The notes under the pieces are model-generated. The model saw only the letters and a program-made list of their open reading frames with translations, made no database searches and was not told where the DNA came from. A stretch of 17,014 nt of DNA from RGEC01 sp044371405. Its GTDB lineage: Bacteria > Bacteroidota > Bacteroidia > NS11-12g > UBA955. Below, piece after piece: positions 6,416 to 15,163 of the stretch (positions are counted from its first letter, which is position 1; every line of letters begins with the position of its first letter). The stretch lies in assembly GCA_044371405.1 (NCBI GenBank), contig JBILTS010000032.1, forward strand, positions 1 to 17,014, given 5' to 3'. The position numbers and the translations under genes are program-made.

Positions 6416-7261
6416 ATGCAAATACGCAAACTACAAGCTGTAATCATAAGTGATGTCCATTTAGGAACCTACGGATGTCATGCTACAGAACTGGTGCAAT
6501 ATTTAAAATCTATTCAACCGGAAATATTGGTTTTAAATGGCGATATTATTGATGGGTGGGCTTTTAGCAAACGATATTTTCCGGCCACCCACATGCAGGT
6601 GATAAAAGAAATAACCTCGTTTATCAGCAAAGGAACCAAAGTTTATTATATCACCGGAAACCACGATGAAATGTTGAGAAGATATTCCGGTTTTAATATG
6701 GGTAATTTTCATTTGGATGATAAACTTATATTGGATATTGATGGAAAAAAAGCATGGATATTTCATGGTGATGTATTTGATGCAAGCACCAATGGCGCTG
6801 CCAAATGGTTGGCTAAGCTGGGGGGAAAAGGATACGATATTCTCATTCTGCTGAATCGTTTTATCAATTTTCTTTTAATAACTGCAGGACGTGAAAAAAT
6901 GAGTTTCAGTAAAAAAGTAAAAGCATCTGTAAAACGCGCTGTGAAATGGATTGGTGATTTTGAAACCTGTGCCGCTGACCTGGGAATTGAAAAGGGATAT
7001 GATTTTGTGGTATGCGGACACATTCACCAGCCGCAGGACCGTATTATAGAAACCGAATTAGGAAAAATTCGCTACCTGAACAGCGGGGACTGGATTGAAA
7101 ATCTGACTTCACTGGAATACGAAAATGGCGACTGGAAAATATATCAATATGCGGAAGCAAAAACGGCCCATGCAACCGTATTTGAATTAACCAAAAAACA
7201 TCCTTTCCCGGATGTGGTCAACAATCCAGTGGAACTTTTTATTCAATCGCTGGCAAAATGA
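6416..7261 (+). CDS. LpxH-like metallophosphoesterase (UDP-2,3-diacylglucosamine diphosphatase family)
   Basis: 281 residues with all the metal-binding motifs of calcineurin-like phosphoesterases in order: D13-V-H15, G42-D43, G81-NHD84, H117-G-D119 and G201-H-I-H204. This is the LpxH/LpxH2-like branch, whose known members remove UMP from UDP-2,3-diacylglucosamine during lipid A synthesis. Genes of this kind in Bacteroidota are often annotated as LpxH, but I cannot tell from sequence alone whether this one is the essential enzyme or a related hydrolase. The next gene overlaps it by 4 bp (ATGA), a glycosyltransferase, so the product may instead act on the same glycolipid or envelope glycan as that enzyme. 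The 5' half is AT-rich. Start: ATG 6416, preceded by AT-rich DNA with no clear promoter. Confidence 0.82.
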   Translation: MQIRKLQAVIISDVHLGTYGCHATELVQYLKSIQPEILVLNGDIIDGWAFSKRYFPATHMQVIKEITSFISKGTKVYYITGNHDEMLRRYSGFNMGNFHLDDKLILDIDGKKAWIFHGDVFDASTNGAAKWLAKLGGKGYDILILLNRFINFLLITAGREKMSFSKKVKASVKRAVKWIGDFETCAADLGIEKGYDFVVCGHIHQPQDRIIETELGKIRYLNSGDWIENLTSLEYENGDWKIYQYAEAKTAHATVFELTKKHPFPDVVNNPVELFIQSLAK

Positions 7262-8322
7262 GAATATTTTATGCTGTTCAGGCCACCGGAAACGGACACA
7301 TATCAAGGGCCATGGAAATATTGCCTTATCTACAGCAATACGGTGAGGTTGATATTTTCCTCAGCGGAACCAATGCACAGCTGGGTCAGGGACTACCGGT
7401 AGTATATCGCAGCAAGGGCCTCAGTATAGACTACAATAAAAATGGTGGTTTGGATTACTGGAAAATCGCCAAAAAACTAAAACCCCTGATGCTGGTGAAT
7501 GATGCAATAAAACTGCCATTGCATGAATATGATTTAATACTAAATGATTTTGAAAGTGTTACTTCTCTTGCCTGCAAAATAAAAAATATTCCAAGTATCC
7601 ATTTTGGCCATCAAGCCAGTTTCAGGAGTCCGTTGGTGCCTCGGCCGCAGAAGATCGACAGGCTCGGAGAATGGGTGCTTAAGAACTATTGTTCGGGCAG
7701 CATAAATCTGGGTTTGCATTTCAAGGCATATGACAATAACATCAATACACCCATCATTAAATCGGCAGTGCGCAATGCGAAACCTACAGATCGAGGGCAT
7801 GTAACCGTGTACTTACCGCAATATCCCTGCAAGGAAATTACGACTTATTTAAGGTCATTAACCTACATCCATTTTCAGGTATTTACCCGCGAAACACAGC
7901 ACATTAAACAGCTGGACAACATTACATTCTATCCCATAGACAATGAAATGTTTACCCAAAGTTTGATTGATTGCCATGGAATCATCACCGGCGGCGGCTT
8001 TGAAACTCCGGCCGAGGCGCTTTATCTGGGCAAACGGGTAATGGTAATGCCCATCCACGGGCAATATGAGCAATGGTGCAATGCCGCTGCACTGCAGGAA
8101 TGGAATGTGCCGGTTCTTGACAATTTGACAACACGGACAGGCGTAAGCATACACCGCTGGTACTTTAACGACGCTCCTGTTGAAAAACCTGTATTTAATG
8201 AGAATGCACAGATTATCAGGTGGATGATGGACAAGGCGGGTGATTGTAAAATCAGAGAGACCGCAGAACCCATATTTAATCCTCTGGGTGAAATCCTAAG
8301 CACGTCTAAGAGAGCGGTTTAA
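7258..8322 (+). CDS. GT-B-fold glycosyltransferase (MurG/UGT-like)
   Basis: 354 residues. The N-terminus MRIFYAVQATGNGHISRAME holds the Gly-rich GNGH loop (11-14) typical of GT-B transferases related to MurG and the UDP-glucuronosyltransferase group. The C-terminal nucleotide-sugar region is at about 235-275 (IITGGGFETPAEALYLGKRV, then MPIHGQYEQ). No signal peptide or membrane segment is evident; it is likely cytoplasmic or bound to the inner face of the membrane. It starts inside the stop codon of the LpxH-like gene (4-bp ATGA overlap), so the two are translationally coupled and probably share a pathway such as modification of a lipid-linked sugar. Donor and acceptor cannot be told from sequence. 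No terminator hairpin is seen in the 73 bp after it. Confidence 0.82.
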   Translation: MRIFYAVQATGNGHISRAMEILPYLQQYGEVDIFLSGTNAQLGQGLPVVYRSKGLSIDYNKNGGLDYWKIAKKLKPLMLVNDAIKLPLHEYDLILNDFESVTSLACKIKNIPSIHFGHQASFRSPLVPRPQKIDRLGEWVLKNYCSGSINLGLHFKAYDNNINTPIIKSAVRNAKPTDRGHVTVYLPQYPCKEITTYLRSLTYIHFQVFTRETQHIKQLDNITFYPIDNEMFTQSLIDCHGIITGGGFETPAEALYLGKRVMVMPIHGQYEQWCNAAALQEWNVPVLDNLTTRTGVSIHRWYFNDAPVEKPVFNENAQIIRWMMDKAGDCKIRETAEPIFNPLGEILSTSKRAV

Positions 8323-8385
8323 GAAGCCCACCAAACTCCTCTGTTTTTTATAATTTGGTCTAATGTTTCATTAAATATATTCACC

Positions 8386-8393
8386 TATTTTCG
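8386..8393 (+). promoter_or_regulatory. Possible -7 box of the TPR/HTH gene, next to its start
   Basis: TATTTTCG differs from TAnnTTTG at one base and ends two bases before the ATG at 8396. A good -33 at 19-21 bp is missing; the nearest TTTG, at 8354-8357, is 28 bp away. Weak on its own. Confidence 0.3.
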
Positions 8394-8395
8394 CA

Positions 8396-10072
8396 ATGTC
8401 CATGCGCTACTTCCCACACCATAAGCTCATTGTATTGCTGATATGGCTTTTTACTTCCTACCCTCTTTGTCTCAAGGCCAATGACACCGCTGTCGTTCAA
8501 AGCATCATCAAAAAAGCAGTTTCAGCCACATCTGACGATGAAAGAACCCGTGCATTTATTAAGGTTTCTGAAATTTATGCTGGTTCAAACTTAGTTAAAG
8601 CAGCATTTTATGCTAAAAAGGCCCTGAATAGCGCCAGTAGATCAAATGATAATATTGTAAAAGAAAGTGCCTACAGCAATGCCATTACCATATTGGCGGC
8701 TGCAGGCAATTACGAACAAGCCGTCCATTACATGACACTTTCGATGGAGCTATCCAGAAAATCAGGTGATAAGGAGGCCATTGCAAAATCCACCTTCAAT
8801 CTGGGCTCTGGCTGGCTGATTCTGGGCAACTATGCAAGAGCCGAAAAGCTATTTGAAAATGCCTATCAGATGGCCTGCCGGGTTAGCGGATCTTCCTTAT
8901 TTTTGGATACGGCTACACATCTTCTGTACCTCAACAATATGGGTATGATTGCCAGTGAAACTAAGAATTTCAATAAAGCCAAGGACTATTATCTGGAAGG
9001 CCTGAATCAAACCCAAGGCAAACCCTTCCTTATAGCTGAATATGCCAAATTTTTAGTGAACTACGGAGACCTTCAGTTAAAGACCAAATTACCTGAAGTA
9101 GCAAGGGTATCATTCAGAAAGGCACTGCATATTTACCGGCAGGAAAATGACATTCCCATGCAAAGTCTGACCCTGTATTCCTTGGCAAAATCATACGAAA
9201 ATGAAACAGTAAAAGATAGTGCCTTTTATTTTTTCAAAATGGCATATTCGATGGCCATCACTTCGGGTGCAAGGTCGCTGCAAAGCGACGCTGCTCTGGC
9301 TCTGACCAACCTATACCAATCACTAAAAATGAGTGATTCTGCCCTCGCCTATCTTCAGATTCATGAAGATTACACCCGTCAATCCAATGGTGAAATGACC
9401 AAGGATTCGCTGCTGAGCAAGGAAATCGCCTGGATATTTCAGCAAAAAGATGAGGAATACAATGCCACAAAAAGCCGTTTGATTTGGATAATAACCGCCC
9501 TTGTAATTCTGGCTTCGGGAATTTGGATTGTTTTACGGAAAAGAAAATCCCAATACAAAAAAGCAGCCCTAATAAGCTATCAGGCAAGCTTGGAAAAAGA
9601 AAAACTATTGCTGGAAAAGGAGCTGCTGGAGGCAGAACTCGAGAAAAAGGACAAACAGCTCACAACAGAGGCTTTGTATAAAATACAAAAAAATGCCATG
9701 ATTGAAGAGGTGGTTGAAAACCTGCTGAAGTTGCGGCTGGAGTCCGGCCAAAAAACCAAAACGGCCTTAAACACGGTCATTCGCGATTTGCAAAAATCCA
9801 TGGAAATCAAGGTATGGACAGATTTTGAAATGCGTTTTCAGCAGGTACATGGCCATTTTTACGAAGTCCTGGACAACCGATTCCCAGATCTATCCACCAA
9901 CGAAAGACGGCTATGTGCATTTTTAAAGCTGGGCCTGAATACCAAAGAGATAGCCACCATCACAGGACAAACACCTAACAGTATTACCGTAGCCCGCACC
10001 CGATTGAGAAAAAAGCTGAACCTTGACAACACGGAACTTGCACTCGCCCGGTTTATTGAAAGTCTGGATTAA
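8396..10072 (+). CDS. TPR sensor-like protein: signal, TPRs, membrane helix, coiled coil, LuxR-type HTH
   Basis: 558 residues. Residues 1-28 are a signal peptide (HKLIVLLIWLFTSYPLCLKA). About 50-330 contain helical TPR units, e.g. GNYEQAVHYMTLSMELS at 104-120 and GNYARAEKLFENAYQMA at 144-160. One transmembrane helix lies at 362-380 (LIWIITALVILASGIWIVL). A charged coiled coil follows at about 395-425, and a C-terminal HTH at about 497-545 (DLSTNERRLCAFLKLGLNTKEIATITGQ, where the SxxE/R and NTKEIA segments mark the LuxR/GerE type). TPRs are therefore periplasmic and the HTH cytoplasmic: a one-protein transmembrane regulator, a layout common in Bacteroidota. Target genes are unknown; the adhesin gene 153 bp downstream on the same strand is a candidate by position only. 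The second Met (8402) is an alternative start. Confidence 0.85.
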   Translation: MSMRYFPHHKLIVLLIWLFTSYPLCLKANDTAVVQSIIKKAVSATSDDERTRAFIKVSEIYAGSNLVKAAFYAKKALNSASRSNDNIVKESAYSNAITILAAAGNYEQAVHYMTLSMELSRKSGDKEAIAKSTFNLGSGWLILGNYARAEKLFENAYQMACRVSGSSLFLDTATHLLYLNNMGMIASETKNFNKAKDYYLEGLNQTQGKPFLIAEYAKFLVNYGDLQLKTKLPEVARVSFRKALHIYRQENDIPMQSLTLYSLAKSYENETVKDSAFYFFKMAYSMAITSGARSLQSDAALALTNLYQSLKMSDSALAYLQIHEDYTRQSNGEMTKDSLLSKEIAWIFQQKDEEYNATKSRLIWIITALVILASGIWIVLRKRKSQYKKAALISYQASLEKEKLLLEKELLEAELEKKDKQLTTEALYKIQKNAMIEEVVENLLKLRLESGQKTKTALNTVIRDLQKSMEIKVWTDFEMRFQQVHGHFYEVLDNRFPDLSTNERRLCAFLKLGLNTKEIATITGQTPNSITVARTRLRKKLNLDNTELALARFIESLD

Positions 10073-10123
10073 ACTGCACAAACTCGTTATTTATATATTT
10101 GATATTCTGCTTTTTAAACATTT

Positions 10124-10167
10124 ATGTATTAATAATGTAATGTCTATGTATTGATGATGTATTGATG
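10124..10167. repeat. Four tandem 11-bp units upstream of the T9SS protein promoter
   Basis: Consecutive 11-mers: ATGTATTAATA (10124-10134), ATGTAATGTCT (10135-10145), ATGTATTGATG (10146-10156), ATGTATTGATG (10157-10167). The last two are identical, the first differs at two positions, and the second is more diverged. A period of 11 bp, about one helical turn, ending 5 bp before the -33 element, suggests a phased activator-binding array. Confidence 0.6.
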
Positions 10168-10172
10168 GGGTG

Positions 10173-10204
10173 TTGGGTGCAGGTCATGGTGCTATTTAGC
10201 TTTG
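10173..10204 (+). promoter_or_regulatory. Promoter of the T9SS-exported repeat protein
   Basis: TTG at 10173-10175, a 21-nt spacer, then TAGCTTTG at 10197-10204, an exact -7 element. The predicted start of transcription is about 15-20 nt before the ATG at 10226. The possible TTG start at 10202 lies inside this box, which argues for the ATG. A second TATATTTG at 10094-10101 has no -33 partner. Confidence 0.6.
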
Positions 10205-10225
10205 CTAAAAGACCCTCCTCTGTTT

Positions 10226-13200
10226 ATGACCCTCCCTATCAAAACCGCAGCATTGTGGTTTCTATCAATTTCATCGGCACTTCAATATCTGCATGGGCAA
10301 ATTTCCCCGTCAGGATATTCTTACTCCGTTAGTCCTTCGGGCAGTTATCCTGATTCCGGTGGTGAATTAACAGACGGGACAGCATCGGTAACGGCATGGC
10401 CCAATTCAACCACTGGGGCAGCCTTTGCCGGATGGAATTATACCAATCCCACTTTCACCCTAAACTTCAGCAGCACAGAAAAAGTTAACGAAGTCAGGGT
10501 ATGGGCCGCTGACAGTGATGGCTCGGCCGGTGTGGCTTTACCCTCAAGCATTACCCTCAGCACATCTGATGGATTTAGTAAAACATTTACCGTAAGCAAC
10601 CCCAGCGGTTCGGGCAATTCGGTCTCAATCAATCTTCAGGGGTTTTGCATCATTACAAATAATATAACCGTTACTGTAAACAGAGATGCAAGCCAACACT
10701 GGACCATGATATCCGAGGTACAAGTATTTGGACCGGGTTCAAGTACCCTCAATTTAGGCAGCACCTCCCATGAATTTTACTTTGGAACCAACAATAACCT
10801 AAGCAATGTCATAAGCGGTTCAGGAGGGAGCATCAATAAAACAGGATCTTCTACACTTACCCCTGAAGGCAACAACACCTACACAGGAGGAACAACCGTT
10901 ACAAACGGCACCTTTAAACTTGGGCACAACAATGCTGCCGGCACAGGAAACATTTCAATTCTTGGCGGCAATATCGGCCCCAGAGGAACATTGGATTTTA
11001 ATGGATTTACCATTTCAAATAACATTACACTTTCAAACCTTGGAACCGGCGTAAATACTGAGGGGATAATTCAAAATACCAATACGAGTTCAGCTTCAAC
11101 ATTGTCAGGAACGCTGACCATCGGAGGTGAAAACTATGTGGGAGGAAATGGTGATTTAACAATCTCAGGCCTTGTTTCAGGAGGAAGTAACAGCAGCTAC
11201 TCCATTTACAAGCAAGGAACCGGCACCTGGAAATTCAGCAATAACAACAATACTTTTGATGGATTCTATTACCAAACTGCAGGAACCACGGAGGTTACTT
11301 CTCTGGCAAATATCAATACTGCGAGTGCCTTGGGCAAACCCACCAGCAGCAATGCAAACCGGGTGGTTTTTGGGTATAGTTCTCAAAATGGTGTTCTGCG
11401 ATTTGTGGGTAGCGCAGCTTGCTCTAGTGATAGAACTTTTGTTATTACGGGAAGTTCAGGAAGCACGCACAAAATCGAGGGTTCCGGCACCACTTCATCA
11501 GCAACACTATCACTTACAGGAAATGTGAGCATAAACAACAGTTCGGCACAAAGCATCGTTTTGGGGGGCAATAATGCAGGCGAAAATTCATTTTCCGGAG
11601 CTATTCAAAACGGAAGTGGTACCCTAGCACTAATAAAGGAGGGCTCTACCACATGGATACTAACGGGAACAAATACTTACACGGGAACTACAACGATTAG
11701 CACAGGCACATTGAAAGTAGGCAATGGCGGCAGTAGCGGCGAACTTGGGGGAAACGGGGCTATTGTTAATAATGGAACGCTAGAGGTTAATAAGTCAAGC
11801 AATTTAACATTGAGCAGGGTCATTCAGGGAACAGGTAATTTCGTTCATTCCGGTGCGGGAATTACAACGTTATCATCAACAAACACCTATACCGGTGCCA
11901 CATCCATCACACAAGGTGAACTGAAAGTAAATGGAAGCATTGCCAGCAGCAGCCAGCTCACTGTATCCTCCGGCGCCATTGTGTCAGGAACAGGATCACT
12001 ACCCACCAGCACCATTAATGGAATACATAGCCCTGGTAACAGTCCGGGCCTGCAAACCTTTACCGACGGACTTACCTACAATACCGGTTCCCAGCTTATC
12101 TGGGAACTCAATAGCAACGCATCAGGCACACGCGGCACCGATTTTGACGGGGTGGATGTTACCGGTGGAACCCTCACCATCCAAAGCGGCGTTACCTCCA
12201 ATCTCACCTTCAATACCATCGGCTCCACCGTAGACTGGACCAACAGCTTCTGGAATTCAGACCATTCCTGGCTGGTCTTCGACAACGCCAATGCACCCAC
12301 CGCCAGTAGCGCTATTTTCAGTACCATCAGCGTATCTGCCGATATCAATAATATCTCACTAAACAATGCCGCAGGCAGAAAAAGTGCTTATTTCTACTGG
12401 TCAAAAACCGGCAATGATATTTACCTTAACTATATGGCCATCGCACCCGCCGTTACGTGGACCGGCAGCGTGAGCACAGACTGGGGAAATCCGGCCAATT
12501 GGTCACCCGCTGTTTTGCCCTCCTCCCATACCAATGTTACCATTCCCAATGTAACCAACGACCCTGTGGTTAACCTCGGCTCCACTGACCCTGCTACTGC
12601 CAATGATGTGACAGTAGAAAGTGGCGCTGTGCTTACCATAAATAGCGGAAAAGTGCTGAATGCCAGCGGTAATGTGCAACTGACAGGCAACTTCAGCAAT
12701 GCAGGTGCCCTGACTTGTTCCGGAACCCTTACCCTTGACGGCTCCTCTGCACAAACCCTGGCCGGCACCCTTACACTCAACAACCTAACCATTAACAACA
12801 GTGCGGGGGTTACCCTTAATACCACCATCAATGCTACCGGCACACTGAACATGACCACGGGCTACCTCACCTTAGGCAGTTACAACGCCACATTTGCAAA
12901 TGTGAGCGGTGGCGGCAGTTCTTCTTATGTCAAAACCTCGGGCAGCGGGCAACTCACCATGACTATCGCCTCGACAATAAGTCGCCAGGTACCTGTAGGC
13001 AACAGTGCCTACAACCCCATTACCATCACAAACAATAGCGGTGCAAATGACAATTTCAGCGTGCGTGTAATGGATGTAGTTTACTACAAAGGTCTTGACG
13101 GCTCTGCAGGTACTGCCCAAGAACCGCACGTAACCCGCACCTGGGTGCTTGGCAAGGCAAACCCCAATGCGGGCTCTGGTATTGACCTTACCTTTGGATG

Positions 13201-13876
13201 GAATGCTGGTGAACTCTCCTCCCCTGCCCCTTCTTCCTTTGCGCTGTATGCATTCAATGGAGGTACCAATAAATGGGACAAACTATCCGGAAGCAGCGTA
13301 TCCGGTTCCACCCTCACCTACACGGGCTACACCGGAAGCGTGGGGCTATTTGCCATAGGCGATGATATCATAGCCCTTCCCTTGCCCAACTTACGCTTGT
13401 CAGCAACATTGAAGCAACAAGGTGTACTAATAGAATGGTTAAACCCCGAAGATGAGAATATAAACTTCTACTCATTGCAACACAGCTCCAATGCCCTGCA
13501 ATGGAAAACCTTGGTACAGCAAACATCCACGGGCAAAGGAAGGTATTCATTCCTGCATCCAAAACCTGAATCCAATATCAACTACTACCGCATTCTGGCC
13601 ACCGACCGAAACCAGCATACAGACACCTCCGGGATGGTTGTGGCGATAGGCCAAAAGTCGGATGCTGCATTCATCTATCCCAATCCGGCAAACCAGGGAG
13701 TGCTCCGTTGCAACCTGACAGAACCTTCAGCTGCAGCCCTTTTCAACAGCATTGGTAAGCTTGTTTGGAAAAAAGAATTGCCGGAGGGCCCATCTATAAT
13801 GGATTTACAACACCTTCCGGCAGGCACCTATTCTTTGCGGATATCAGGGCAAACTGTAAGCATTTTAATCCTGTAA
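10226..13876 (+). CDS. T9SS-exported surface protein: discoidin-like domain, autotransporter-type beta repeats, sorting domain
   Basis: 1216 residues from ATG 10226; the frame is open upstream to a TTG at 10202, rejected because it falls in the -7 box. Domains: signal peptide about 1-25; a F5/8 type C (discoidin)-like region about 38-170 ending in ISEVQVFG; Gly/Asn/Ser/Thr-rich beta-helix sequence about 180-740 with autotransporter-associated beta-strand repeats (GNNTYTGGTTVTNGTFKLG, GTNTYTGTTTISTGTLKVG, STNTYTGATSITQGELKVNG); a WTGSVSTDWGNPANWSPAVLP segment near 744-765 seen in many secreted Bacteroidota proteins; a further beta-rich stretch; a Fn3-like region about 1055-1140; and a type A T9SS sorting domain about 1150-1216 (IYPNPANQG, LPAGTYSLRISG). 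It is expected to be exported and attached to the surface, as an adhesin or glycan-binding protein. The final residues, VSILIL, lack the common terminal lysines. The ligand is unknown. Confidence 0.9.
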   Translation: MTLPIKTAALWFLSISSALQYLHGQISPSGYSYSVSPSGSYPDSGGELTDGTASVTAWPNSTTGAAFAGWNYTNPTFTLNFSSTEKVNEVRVWAADSDGSAGVALPSSITLSTSDGFSKTFTVSNPSGSGNSVSINLQGFCIITNNITVTVNRDASQHWTMISEVQVFGPGSSTLNLGSTSHEFYFGTNNNLSNVISGSGGSINKTGSSTLTPEGNNTYTGGTTVTNGTFKLGHNNAAGTGNISILGGNIGPRGTLDFNGFTISNNITLSNLGTGVNTEGIIQNTNTSSASTLSGTLTIGGENYVGGNGDLTISGLVSGGSNSSYSIYKQGTGTWKFSNNNNTFDGFYYQTAGTTEVTSLANINTASALGKPTSSNANRVVFGYSSQNGVLRFVGSAACSSDRTFVITGSSGSTHKIEGSGTTSSATLSLTGNVSINNSSAQSIVLGGNNAGENSFSGAIQNGSGTLALIKEGSTTWILTGTNTYTGTTTISTGTLKVGNGGSSGELGGNGAIVNNGTLEVNKSSNLTLSRVIQGTGNFVHSGAGITTLSSTNTYTGATSITQGELKVNGSIASSSQLTVSSGAIVSGTGSLPTSTINGIHSPGNSPGLQTFTDGLTYNTGSQLIWELNSNASGTRGTDFDGVDVTGGTLTIQSGVTSNLTFNTIGSTVDWTNSFWNSDHSWLVFDNANAPTASSAIFSTISVSADINNISLNNAAGRKSAYFYWSKTGNDIYLNYMAIAPAVTWTGSVSTDWGNPANWSPAVLPSSHTNVTIPNVTNDPVVNLGSTDPATANDVTVESGAVLTINSGKVLNASGNVQLTGNFSNAGALTCSGTLTLDGSSAQTLAGTLTLNNLTINNSAGVTLNTTINATGTLNMTTGYLTLGSYNATFANVSGGGSSSYVKTSGSGQLTMTIASTISRQVPVGNSAYNPITITNNSGANDNFSVRVMDVVYYKGLDGSAGTAQEPHVTRTWVLGKANPNAGSGIDLTFGWNAGELSSPAPSSFALYAFNGGTNKWDKLSGSSVSGSTLTYTGYTGSVGLFAIGDDIIALPLPNLRLSATLKQQGVLIEWLNPEDENINFYSLQHSSNALQWKTLVQQTSTGKGRYSFLHPKPESNINYYRILATDRNQHTDTSGMVVAIGQKSDAAFIYPNPANQGVLRCNLTEPSAAALFNSIGKLVWKKELPEGPSIMDLQHLPAGTYSLRISGQTVSILIL

Positions 13877-13894
13877 ATGAAATATGATTAAAAC

Positions 13895-13920
13895 AAAAAA
13901 CCCCGCCTAATTTGACGGGG
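13895..13920 (-). terminator. Intrinsic terminator of tRNA-Ala
   Basis: Read on the minus strand: CCCCGTC (13920-13914), AAATTA loop, GGCGGGG (13907-13901), then six T (13900-13895). The 7-bp stem has one G-U pair. It ends 15 bp after the tRNA. On the plus strand the stem is poorer and the T-run interrupted (TGTTCTGTTTTTT), so it serves the adhesin gene less well. Confidence 0.75.
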
Positions 13921-13934
13921 TGTTCTGTTTTTTG

Positions 13935-14011
<77 letters not shown>

Positions 14012-14018
14012 AGGACTG

Positions 14019-14050
14019 CAAATTTAATACTTTACTCCTTACTTGCGCAA
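14019..14050 (-). promoter_or_regulatory. Promoter of tRNA-Ala
   Basis: Minus strand: TTG at 14050-14048 (inside the last codons of lpxB), a 21-nt spacer, then TAAATTTG at 14026-14019, an exact -7 element. Transcription would start about 4-6 nt before the mature tRNA 5' end at 14008. Confidence 0.6.
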
Positions 14051-15163
14051 CTTTTTTACAAAACCCACCACCGCCTCCGCTACCCGTGCCGAAGCTCCGG
14101 GTCCGCCTACTTGGGATGCCAGCAACGAATAATCATCGAGCTGTGCCTGCCGCTCAGGCCCATTCACCAAACCTTCCAGCTGCTTCCCGATTTTTTCTGC
14201 GGTAAAATCGGCTTGTATTAATTCCGGCACCGCCGGCTTATTCAAAATTAAATTGACCAATGAAATGTAGGGCACCTTAATCACCCGCCTGCCGATGGCA
14301 TAGGTGAGCGCCGCCACCCGGTAGCAAACCACCTGTGGCACATTCAACAATGCCGTTTCCAGGGTGGCTGTTCCGCTGGTAACCACTGCAGCAGTGCTGC
14401 CTGACAATACCTTATAAGTTTTGCCTTCGCACAATTCCATGTTGGGCAACAATGTATAGCGGTTGTAAAACGAACGGTCAAAACTGGGGGCTACCGCAAC
14501 CCTGAAGTTCCAGTCGGGCTTGCGTGCGGCCAATTCCAGCATAACAGGCATCGCGTTATCAATCTCATTGGCCCTGCTGCCCGGTAATAATGCAATATTG
14601 ATTTGGCTATCGGCATATTGCGATTTAGTATGCTGTGAATGATTAAAAGTGGCTACTTCATCCATCACCGGATTACCCACATAGACCGCATCAACCCCAT
14701 GTTTTTTAAAAAAATCGATTTCAAACGGCAAAATGGAATACAACGCATCCACATAAGCGTGAATACCTTTCACACGACCCGTATTCCAGGCCCATACCTT
14801 GGGGGCAATGTAGTAATGCACCGGAATTCCTTTTTCATGGGCAAACTTGGCAATGCGCATATTAAAACCCGGATTGTCTATCAGCACCAGCACATCGGGT
14901 TTCCAGGCCAAGATATCTTCTTTGGCCTTGTGCAAAAACCCCGAAATGGTGCGGATATTTTTTATTACCTCCCACAAACCCATAAAAGCCCGTTCACGGT
15001 AATGCGATACCAGTTCGCCACCGGCATCCCGCATCAAATCGCCGCCCCAGCAGCGTATGTCGGCATCCTCATCGATGGCCTTAATCGCCTTAATCAGGTT
15101 GGCTCCGTGCAAATCGCCGCTGGCCTCTCCCGCCACAAGATAATATTTGCGGGCACGGCTCAT
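14039..15163 (-). CDS. lpxB: Lipid-A-disaccharide synthase
   Basis: 374 residues, the normal LpxB length. It transfers the sugar of UDP-2,3-diacylglucosamine to lipid X to form the tetraacyl disaccharide of lipid A, at the inner membrane. Recognised by the N-terminal YYLVAGEASGDLHGANLIKA, the RCWGGDLMRDAGGELVSHY and FMGLWEVIKN segments, DVLVLIDNPGFNMRIAK, YYIAPKVWAWNTGRVKGI, YVGNPVMDEV, LLPGSRANEID, and the C-terminal SGTATLETALLNVPQVVCYR. The start overlaps the small membrane-protein gene upstream by 4 bp. The order surE, small protein, lpxB makes one tightly packed operon. The product of the LpxH-type reaction (lipid X) is one of its substrates, so the LpxH-like gene at 6416 may belong to the same pathway. 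Confidence 0.97.
   Translation of the reverse strand: MSRARKYYLVAGEASGDLHGANLIKAIKAIDEDADIRCWGGDLMRDAGGELVSHYRERAFMGLWEVIKNIRTISGFLHKAKEDILAWKPDVLVLIDNPGFNMRIAKFAHEKGIPVHYYIAPKVWAWNTGRVKGIHAYVDALYSILPFEIDFFKKHGVDAVYVGNPVMDEVATFNHSQHTKSQYADSQINIALLPGSRANEIDNAMPVMLELAARKPDWNFRVAVAPSFDRSFYNRYTLLPNMELCEGKTYKVLSGSTAAVVTSGTATLETALLNVPQVVCYRVAALTYAIGRRVIKVPYISLVNLILNKPAVPELIQADFTAEKIGKQLEGLVNGPERQAQLDDYSLLASQVGGPGASARVAEAVVGFVKKLRK

Noticed and set aside
10202..10225. Upstream TTG start extending the adhesin by eight codons
   Set aside because: The TTG lies inside an exact -7 promoter box (10197-10204), and the ATG at 10226 begins a normal signal peptide.
10850..11960. Repeats inside the adhesin considered as a CRISPR or DNA-level repeat array
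   Set aside because: The repetition is at protein level with irregular spacing and diverged DNA; there are no identical repeats with uniform spacers.
12430..12858. Long open frame on the minus strand inside the adhesin gene
   Set aside because: It mirrors the low-complexity Gly/Thr/Asn-rich coding strand and shows no domain, plausible start context or promoter.
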